Assembly: GCA_025716815.1 (NCBI GenBank)
Contig: JAIXMN010000020.1
Location: 496,001 to 560,000 of the forward strand
Length of the DNA stretch: 64,000 bases
Reading direction: 5' to 3'
From: Dichotomocladium elegans
Lineage: Eukaryota; Mucoromycota; Mucoromycetes; Mucorales; Lichtheimiaceae
The notes beneath the pieces were generated by a model. It was not told the origin of the DNA, ran no database searches, and saw only the letters and a list, made by a program, of their open reading frames with translations. A program made the translations under genes and the position numbers. Below are positions 56,472-64,000 of this stretch, piece after piece (positions within the stretch are counted from its first letter, which is position 1; the number at the start of each line of letters is the position of its first letter).

Positions 56472-57496
56472 TGGCAAGACACAATGCAATTTCATATTCC
56501 GCGGACACTTGCTGAATAGCCGAGAAAAATCCAATAGAAAATGGCGGTTGTTGCTAAATTTAGCTTGCCATGTTTATGCGGATCCGGTACCATACTTGTA
56601 TTACCATGAACGAGCAAAAGACAAAACAGAGATAAGCATAGGCTTTCCAAGAACCCATGTCGCTGCCAAATGATCGGATCTTGAAGATAAACGACAATGA
56701 ATCCTGGAGCACAGACGTGTTCATAGACAATATTCGAGGGAGTCCAAGCCTGACCACCTTACTTTATGATAAGGCAGCGACCCATCCAAAGGAAAGTGGA
56801 GGTGGGGGGAGGAGGACGAGGACGAGGATTTGAAATCTGCCCAGGTACCAGTGTATCATGACTGTCGTTTAGGAAACACAGCGCCGTCTTCGTCTGTAAT
56901 GAAGCGTGCAGTTTGATAAGGAGAAAAAAAAGACGCGGTACAGCCTAGACCAATTTACCCAGCAAGTGAGTGAGAGAGATGCCATATCCGCCTGGAGCTG
57001 CGTGGTCCAGGTTAGAGATCCCTTAGAGAGAACAAAGGACCGTTGGCTTTTTATGATCGTGGATGGGACAGCGTGGCGTTATTTATGAATCTGGCTGCTG
57101 CAGTCAAGTGGCACATGGTGCTCGATGCCCCTCCCACCACCCGTTCCGCGGGGCGTCCACATGCACCACAAACAACAACAACAAAAGAGAAATAGAAATA
57201 GAAAAGAAAACTCATCAGCAAAGGAGGCATGAGGAGATGATATCTTTCTGGGAAAAGCTGGTTAAAAAGGACCAACGTCTTCCAAGTGACATGATCACTT
57301 GATAAGAAAATAACAAGTACTTGTATGTCTGCCTGATACGATTTGGTATGGAGGATTCAGCATTTTATTGGTATAAATATGTAGTGGGGGGAGGGACATG
57401 GAATGAGTAAAGGAGAAACGGCTCTGCGTGTTTGTGTGTGTGTATGTGTGTGTGTGTTTCTTCTTCTTCTTTCCCTTTCGTACTTTATTCCTTGCA
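56472..57496. other. Intergenic stretch before the Dma-type gene
   Basis: Competing minus-strand frames between 56143 and 56757 carry hydrophobic stretches but no family signal, and they overlap the three-exon plus model. The right end has GT and CTT repeats (57425-57475) just before the next ATG. Confidence 0.4.
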
Positions 57497-59249
57497 ATGA
57501 CTGATCTGTCATATTTGGCCTCCATTGCTACGTCTCATTCGACGTTCATGCATGGCGATGACGATGCCACTAGCGACAGTGCCAGCAGCGGCGTTACGCG
57601 AGGACAACGCAATAATAATAACAGCGACAACAGCAATAGCAGGAACACCAGGAATCTCTTGAGCCGACGTTCGTTCTCGATGCTTTCTCGGCGTCTTTCT
57701 CGGTCCGGTCGACGCAGCATGCGGCTGGATAGCAGCAGTGAACCGCATACATCACGGTCCCAGCTACGACGACGGAGCACACCAGCAAAGTCTGGAGAGG
57801 TCCCGTCTCTGCACGTCAGGATCGTTCCGCATATTGAGGACCCGAGCCGGTGCCTTATTTTCGATGTCGTCGACCGCGAGGTCAAGGCGGGCGAAACAAT
57901 CCGGCTGGGCCGGTTTTCTGAGCGACCGCCGCTCGCTGTTGATCAGATGTCCTTCAAGACCAAGGTTGTCTCGAGGTCGCATGGTGAAATCTGGGTTCAT
58001 GATGATGGCAAGGTACATAAATCCTCCCCGCGCCCCATCCCTCCTCGTTTGAGAGAAAACAAAATGGCACACACATACTGAATGGATTGCTTGTTATGAA
58101 AGCTTTATCTGCGTGACATGGGCTCGTCTTCGGGCACATTTCTGAATCATGTCCGCCTCTGCCCGGCAAATCAAGCGAGCCGGCCGGTTCAGATAAAGCA
58201 TGGTGACATTGTCCAGCTCGGCGTGGACTATCAGGGCGGCCGGGAGGAGGTGTACCGGGCTGTCCGGATGCGATTCGAATTGGCGCTGGAGCATCGCCCC
58301 CGGCCATTGAGCTTCAGCCTGTCCCAATTTAGCAACCTCCAAGCCTTATCCAGGGTCACCACCAACACTCGCAGCAGCAGCTGCATAGGTGATGATGCTG
58401 AGGTCGTGGACCTCGAAGAATGCTGCATCTGTCTCTACGCGCTCGCGCCTTTCCAAGCGCTCTTTGTCGCCCCATGTTCCCACGCCTTCCACTTCGCCTG
58501 CATCCGAACTCTCCTCCAAAGCTATCCAGGCTTTCAATGCCCCATCTGTCGAGCTTACTCAAATCTCGAATCCTGTATCAGCATGGAGCCTGATGAGATC
58601 TTGGCGAAATACGGACTACGATGCAAACAGCACTTGCCGCATTCAACCGTGGCCGATGATGCTGCTGCTGCTGCTGCTGCTGTTGTCGCTTCCGCAGCTG
58701 CACATGATCAGGCTGACTTGCAGCCCACAGAGGATGATGAACCGGTCCTATCTCGGCAAGCACCACAGCTACATCCATTACCAACCACAAACTCAGTCAC
58801 CATAACACACACTGCATCGCAATCATCACCCTCAGCGCCTCCCATACCATCAGGGCAGGACCTTTCAAGTAAGGTCATGCTTTATTGTTTGTGTGCCAAG
58901 ATTTGTTTGTAAAAATGAACTAATATATATATATATCGTGATTGAAGCAGGATGTAGAGACCAACCAACATTGCTCTTGTCAGACGATGAAGAATATCCT
59001 GAAGAACAGGAAGGCGGGGATGGAGAAGCAAACCATGACAACGGCGTAGACCATAGGAGGCCCAGACGGGCGTCTCGGTGGATGGAGAAACTGAAAATGA
59101 CTTTTTTCGATAAACATAAGGAGTCTGCGGCTCTGCCTTCGGGCGATCAGCGTCAGAGGCGATCAACACGGCCCCGACCTGTATCCTATCCGAGCTTTTT
59201 GTATCGACCTTTCAACCCGCGAGCCGAGTCTATGGTTTCAGGTTCATAA
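57497..59249 (+). CDS. FHA-RING E3 ubiquitin ligase (Dma1/Dma2-like)
   Basis: Three exons, 57497-58012, 58103-58868 and 58951-59249, giving 526 residues. After a low-complexity Ser/Asn/Arg region, the FHA domain shows ETIRLGRFSERP, KTKVVSRSHGEIWVHDDGK and LYLRDMGSSSGTFLNHVRL. A C3H2C3-type RING follows: CCICLYALAPFQALFVAPCS, then HAFHFACI, then CPICRAY. FHA before RING is the order in yeast Dma1/Dma2 and animal CHFR/RNF8, which work in mitotic exit, septin and spindle-position checkpoints. The C-terminal half is low complexity, with an Ala run encoded by GCT repeats, and an acidic SDDEEYPEEQEGG stretch. The last acceptor (AAGCAG before 58951) is supported by frame only. Confidence 0.85.
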
Positions 59250-59385
59250 AATAGCCGCGCCGAGAGCCGAGCGGCATACGATTTCTCCCACTTATTTCAT
59301 GAGCCAGCCTTCTCAGCTCAATGTATCATAACACCGACCTTCATATGCTCTATTACTCCTCCTTTCATGATAATCCTCTTTATAG
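59250..59385. other. Convergent 3' region
   Basis: Short region between the convergent Dma-type and HD-domain genes. Confidence 0.4.
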
Positions 59386-60491
59386 TTATGTGACCATCTC
59401 ATACTCGTCTTCAACCTGCTGCACAAAATCGCGCATGATCCGTTCACGCTTTCTGGCCATTTCCTTGCCCACTGGCGTCCGCATCATACTAGGCAGACGG
59501 AAAAGTTTTTCTATATATATATATATAAGGATGTGTAGAAAAAAGAAGCCCCATTCCTTCGGGTTTGTTTACCATGAAAATGATTGATCGCAGTGCCGGT
59601 ATTCTTCTGGGCTTCATATTGGGCCTGGTCCATTCCGTGGATTGGTGCTATAGCTCGCGTATGCAATGGGATGTTTCTAGCACCGCTGAAAGCAGCGCAG
59701 CGCAGGATACCTGAAAGGGAGTGGGATAAGAGAAGAGAGAAATCTTGCGTGGTCATCATAGATCATCGCCCTTGCACCCGCCTTACCGAATCCACCAATT
59801 GCATCCAACTTGTCCGCGTCCTGCACGCTGGCGAGTATATATATATATATATATATACATACAGACATAAAATGTTTGTGTGTGTCAATCTCTCTTTCAC
59901 CTTCCTTTCCCCGCCTCCCACCGCAAATGCTGATAAAAAAAAAACTCACGCATGCAGTTCGAGGCACGTCTCTCGCCAAGATGCTAAGGGATCGGTCGAT
60001 TTCCAACCTAATTCTTTACGGAATCCCACATGGCGAACAATCTGAACGACGAGCCTAGCCTTTTCAACTGGATAGCCATGTCGGATCAAAAAAGGCTCGA
60101 TGGGCTGCTGTCCATCGCGCGTCTCGTACTTTGCATCACCAACATCGTGAAGCAATGCTGCCAATTCAATCACGACAAGATCGACTTTGTCGGCGAGGGC
60201 GGCTTGGCGGCCGAGTTTCAGAGCTAGGCAAAAGATGAACCGCGGGGAGGGGGCGAAATGGTGAGGGATTCAAAGGAAACCCATTCACGTTGTTTTGTAA
60301 GAACGAAATAGCAATATAGGGCCGGAGGAAGGTGGGGTTGGGGGGGGGTTATCCAAAGGAGTGTATACTCTCTCTCTCTATCGTTTACCAAGTCGGACCA
60401 CACGTTCTACATGCTCCATGTCATGGGATGGATCAAATTGCGCCATGTAATCGCGTACCATGGCGCGCGTTGCTTCGACAACATTCGCCAT
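59386..60491 (-). CDS. HD-domain phosphohydrolase, uncharacterised
   Basis: Minus-strand gene from ATG 60489-60491 (MANVVEATRAMVRDYMAQFD) with at least five exons. The metal-binding HD motifs are complete: DPSHDMEHVERVVRL with the first His, IELAALLHDVGDAKY with the HD pair, and AVQDADKLDAIGGFGKAGAR with the last Asp. A helical C-terminus (KLFRLPSMMRTPVGKEMARK, RIMRDFVQQVEDEYEMVT) follows. This is the widespread YedJ/YpgQ-like HD hydrolase family, thought to act on nucleotides; the true substrate is unknown. A TA microsatellite lies in an intron near 59837-59858. Only 60 bp separate this gene from the stop of the next minus-strand gene. Confidence 0.85.
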
Positions 60492-60551
60492 TTTTTATGT
60501 CCCAAGAGAAAGAAAAAAGAAAAGCGAAAAATTAAATGAAAAAGCTCCTTT

Positions 60552-62207
60552 TTAGGGATGCGCTTTTGTTGCTAGGTACGTTGTCCACCATTGCCGGAAA
60601 GAAACCGTGGTTGTATCGATCTCGAGGTCTTTGAGCCGGTCATTAGACAGGTGGGCATCCTTGGGTCGGGAGGCTAGGAAACCGAATGCATCAAGATAGA
60701 GAGAAAAGCGAGCAAAAAAAAAAAAGATAACGCTACCTGCTGCCGATGCAGGAACCTTGTCTTGACACATGAGATGATCCGTTTTCAGATGGAGAAGATT
60801 GGCAAGTAGGACTATATTTGGAGATACAAAGGGGGAGGATAATGATGATCAAGGGGTCCTGCCAAAAAATCTCTCTCTCTCTTTCTTACCTGCCATGGTG
60901 TATTTCGTGTATTTTTCTACAGCGCTGAAATGGAAAATGCCCTGGATACGCGTATCCCCCTGCTGAACGCGGCGGATAGCCAGGTCCTTGATAACACGCC
61001 CAATGTCATCCACTAGGATGTTTCTTATTGTTCAAACGGATGGAAAGACGAGATGGAACAAGCAGCATGCGTTACCATTGGTAGGGTAGCGTAGACCCAC
61101 GTTATCCATATCCACCGGCTTGCTCTGATTCTATGGACGAGAGAGGTTGAGTACACGGGGGAAGGGACACGGGAGGTGAAGCTATACCATGATGCCATCG
61201 AGCAAGACGTTCACTGCCGATTCGGCGTTATACTCTGTCTCGCCATACCTAGTTTCCCCCCCACCCCCCCAAGAAAAAAACGAAGCTGTCAGCCTGTGTT
61301 GATCATGCGCCGTCTTCTGATTCGCCCGTACATACAAGACCGGAACGCGCAAGACAACAACCGCCGCAGCTTGTTCTAGAACAGCTTTCTCACCATCGAG
61401 TTTTGTCTTGCCATAAAAGTTGAGCGGATTAGGCACATCATCGACTTGATATGGCGGGTTTGTGCCATCAAAGACATAGTCAGTGCTGATATAAATCAGC
61501 ATGAATCCGTTCGCCTTAGCCAGCTTGGCCAAGGTGCGCGGCACCTCGACATTTAGCTATATAAAAACAAGAAACGAATGAACGGGTAAGTATTGTATGT
61601 GAAACTGAGCGTATGTGCACTCGCGGGGAGGGGAGGACAGTGTCCGCCCCCTACGTATAAGTACGTACATAGCATGCTCCATCACGGTTCTTTTCAGCCA
61701 CGTCGGGTCTGCGTTCGGCCGCACAATGAACAACCACTGAATCAAAACACTTTAGAGGCGTGCAAACATACACACTCCCAACGGAACAGGGAAATATCAC
61801 AACATCTACCCACATACCCTCGGGCTGCTGCACTTCCATCAAGCCCTTGACCGCGTCCGCATCGGTCAGGTTAAGCTGGAAAGAAACACAAAAGAAACAT
61901 ATATTTTTTTCCGGGGATATATTTAAGCCAATCGCTCAATCGCATTCGAAGCAGCATGCTTTTTTTACTTTTACGAATCCAGGCCTGTCCGCACGGGTCA
62001 ATGCGATGCCGATGACTTGTTGTTATTGTCCATGAGTGAATCATAGAGAGAGAGAGAGAGAGAGAGATAGAATGTGCGTGTGTGTGTGTGTGTGCATTCA
62101 ACCCCTAACGGTTTTTTCTTTTTTTTACCATCATGACCAGCGTTTTTGAATGTGCGGAAAACAGCCCTGCCAAGCAAACCCGAAGCACCAGTGACAATGA
62201 CCTTCAT
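60552..62207 (-). CDS. RmlD/MAT2B-like NAD(P)-binding protein
   Basis: Minus-strand, intron-rich gene from ATG 62205-62207. The Rossmann start [20 protein letters not shown] is clear. Later exons give [76 protein letters not shown] and [20 protein letters not shown]. The YxxxK motif (YGKTK) and the DYVFDG block define the RmlD_sub_bind / MAT2B family. In animals MAT2B regulates methionine adenosyltransferase; in bacteria RmlD reduces dTDP-4-dehydrorhamnose. The eukaryotic match favours MAT2B. The last exon ends [14 protein letters not shown]. Several short introns carry CT or GT repeats. Confidence 0.82.
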
Positions 62208-62603
62208 GTGAGGAAAGAGAAGAAATAAAGAAAAAGGGAGGTGAGGGAAGCTTTTCTGCCCTCCCACACATCCAAAGAAAATTACTGTAATTGTCAGAAT
62301 AGGGTTTGGAATTCGACAAGCGACAAAGCATGTACACTCTCCACCCAAAAGTTTCATATCTTTTCACCCGGATGTACGTAATATCGGGACAAACACGAAA
62401 AAAGAAAATGACAAGAAGGCTTGATTTGTTTATGAGGAGGCGTATCGAAAATAAAAAGCAACATTAATACAACAAAAAGAAGAAGGATGCGATTGTATAT
62501 ATATATAAGAGTGTGTTGTGGCGTGGGTTGGTCGTATGTGTATGTATGTATGTATATATGTATGTATGTGGAGACAGGTGTAGGTGTGGGCCGGTTTTAC
62601 AGG
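62208..62603. other. Intergenic stretch with short repeats
   Basis: Upstream region of the MAT2B-like gene and 3' flank of the TEA-factor gene. It contains TATATA near 62497 and a TGTA-type repeat at 62540-62570. No gene is recognised. Confidence 0.45.
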
Positions 62604-64000
62604 TTAAGAAGCACACACGATATCAATGGGACCGTGACCGCGCCTAAATTCGTAAAGCATGATCATCAATGGGACGGTAGCACGATCGTCCATATCGCGA
62701 AATGTCTATGAATTGAATGTGAGTAAAGTATCGAAGCGGGATATGGGAAAGGAAAGGCAGGCAGGCAGGCAGGTAGGTAGGCAAGTAGCTATGCTAGCGC
62801 TTACCTGCACCATGTGCAGATTTTGCATGGCACGGTCCACCTGGTCCCTGCCCTGAAGGGACAGTGTGATCTCCTTGATGAACGTCTCAAAGAAGGGGTT
62901 GACCAGACTGAGGTGATAGACATAACAGTCCTTGTCGATCCACAGGGCTTCGTGGGTTTCGGTGTGAGTCAAGACAGGTTGATGAAAGGAGTAGATCGTG
63001 GTTGAGCATTCGACCGTCCGTCGAGCATTCGACTGGAACATCAGGACGCTGGAGAACCTGGAAGAGTTATTGGTGCGGTCGTCGGTCATTGTCATTGTGG
63101 TGGTGGTGGCTGCTGATGCCATGTCAGGGTAACTGTTGTGCAGGTTGACAGGGATCTGACAATGTAAAAACAAAAAATCCACAAGCAAACTTGAGTTGAG
63201 GCTCGTTCCGTACCCTTTGTGCTTACTCACCTTGACATGCATCACGCGTGGACTGCCCGAGGGAATCACGTGCTCCAGGAGACGATCTTTATTCCACGGG
63301 GTGCCGTGCAGTGGCAGGCGTGAGGTGGCGAATGTCGGTGTTGTGTGGTGGTATTCAGCCAGGGTATAGAATGAGGCTTCTTCCTCGGCGGCCCTACTAC
63401 TGCCCTTGCTCCGCTCCTCTTTCTCGAGGCGCAGAATCAGTTCACAGGGCCAAAAGTCAGTGCAATCCACAAACGTGATAGGAAGGTCATTGGCAGGAAC
63501 CGAAGACGACGACGATGTGGTGGTGATTGCCGATCGTGGAGCGATGGTAGAATTTGGCGTATCATACATGCATTGAATGAGTTTCATGACTGCATTGGGA
63601 AAAGGGAAGAAGTAGCCAGGATAAGTACAGGCGATGCGCGTTTCACGTGATGGGTAGTAGTAATACTTGCATTGCGGATCATGTCTGCGTGTGTTCTTCA
63701 GGACTTGTAGGTGGGACGACACCTGCTTGCGAGTGCGCCGCTGACCGGTTTTCCGATAGATGTATTCGGCGATAAGCTCGTTGCGGCCTAAGGATACTTG
63801 AGGATGAAGCATGTACTTCCATTGAAGCCTTGTTCTTACCATGCGGTTTGCCACGTATCATGATTTTTCGTCGGCCCAGCTTGGGTACATTCTGAAGCGC
63901 TGCAATATATGCATGTGCAGGTTCTAGATGAGCGGCCTACATTTGCATAATCCCAGTGTTTTTTTATTACCTTCAATGAACGCCTTTTCTATTTGTGCTG
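62604..64000 (-). CDS. TEA/ATTS-domain transcription factor (TEF-1/AbaA/Tec1-like), 5' partial
   Basis: Minus-strand gene running past the right edge. Exons seen, in transcription order: 63971-64000 (AQIEKAFIE), 63840-63899 ([20 protein letters not shown]), about 63232-63787, about 62804-63156 and 62604-62699. Joined, the first three give the TEA DNA-binding domain, with [20 protein letters not shown] and [17 protein letters not shown] as the most diagnostic blocks. The middle holds Ser/Thr/Glu-rich linkers and a YAP-binding-like half ([39 protein letters not shown]). The last exon ends with [20 protein letters not shown]. These proteins control development and filament growth in fungi. The N-terminus and promoter are outside the window. 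Confidence 0.9.
62757..62788. repeat. Short GGCA/GGTA tandem repeat in the TEA-factor intron
   Basis: GCAGGCAGGCAGGCAGGTAGGTAGGCAAGT lies in the last intron of the TEA-factor gene. It is a simple repeat. Confidence 0.85.

Noticed and set aside
56143..56757. Minus-strand hydrophobic frames overlapping the three-exon plus gene
   Set aside because: They could not be joined in phase with a start and conserved motif. The plus-strand model has better phase agreement.

Overview
The window is nuclear DNA from a filamentous fungus, most likely an early-diverging Mucoromycota (Mucorales-type) genome. This is inferred, not proven. Genes are dense and cut by many short GT-AG introns of about 40-100 nt. 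The set is fungal but keeps animal-like members (Y14, a TEA-domain factor, an SLMAP-type protein, a MAT2B-like protein). One HAP3 intron has the hallmarks of a minor-spliceosome (U12) AT-AC intron, and degenerate Tc1/IS630-like transposons are scattered throughout. No bacterial, plasmid or CRISPR features are seen, and no tRNA or rRNA gene was recognised.

Layout. 1-4.0 kb: no host gene, one decayed Tc1-like copy. 4.1-13.9 kb: GPI-anchored surface protein (-), RhoGAP with a membrane hairpin (-), SAM methyltransferase (+), F-BAR/SH3 protein (+). 14-15.2 kb: repeat unit R1 and a Tc1 fragment. 15.3-21.8 kb: thioredoxin-like membrane protein (+), Gly/Tyr-rich protein (-), FHA/coiled-coil/tail-anchored SLMAP-like protein (-), proteasome subunit Rpn7 (-). 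22-25.6 kb: a mobile-element island with Tc1 copy B, a broken Fanzor/TnpB-like gene, a small MITE, a 65-bp direct repeat and repeat unit R2. 26-33 kb: Y14 (-), GAR1 (-) divergent from RNA polymerase I subunit RPA2 (+), and an unknown membrane protein (-). 33-36.9 kb: R3 and Tc1 copy C. 37-37.7 kb: Nrg-like zinc-finger regulator (-). 37.7-43.3 kb: gene-poor, with one more Tc1 remnant. 43.3-64 kb: Rab5 (+), arrestin-like adaptor (-), yapsin-like protease (-), complex I subunit-like protein (-), HAP3/NF-YB (+), orotate phosphoribosyltransferase (-), MDR oxidoreductase (+), an unknown three-exon gene (+), Dma-type FHA-RING ligase (+), HD-domain hydrolase (-), MAT2B/RmlD-like protein (-), and a TEA/ATTS transcription factor (-) that runs off the right edge.

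Functional themes: ribosome production (GAR1 and RPA2 share one 189-bp intergenic region), septation and polarity (F-BAR/SH3, RhoGAP, Dma-type ligase, SLMAP-like), membrane traffic (Rab5, arrestin adaptor), cell-surface GPI proteins (4.1 and 48.2 kb), and regulators (Nrg, HAP3, TEA factor).

The most interesting non-standard signals are (1) three dispersed units R1-R3, two with a clear TATA box, each with an exon, a 59-60 nt intron and a second exon, each downstream of and on the same strand as a Tc1-like remnant; (2) the AT-AC intron in HAP3; (3) a conserved outward-facing TATA element in the Tc1-like copies; and (4) the Fanzor-like remnant cut off at the edge of a Tc1 copy. Gene models were spliced by eye using splice motifs, frame arithmetic and family conservation. 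Boundaries without RNA evidence are predictions.
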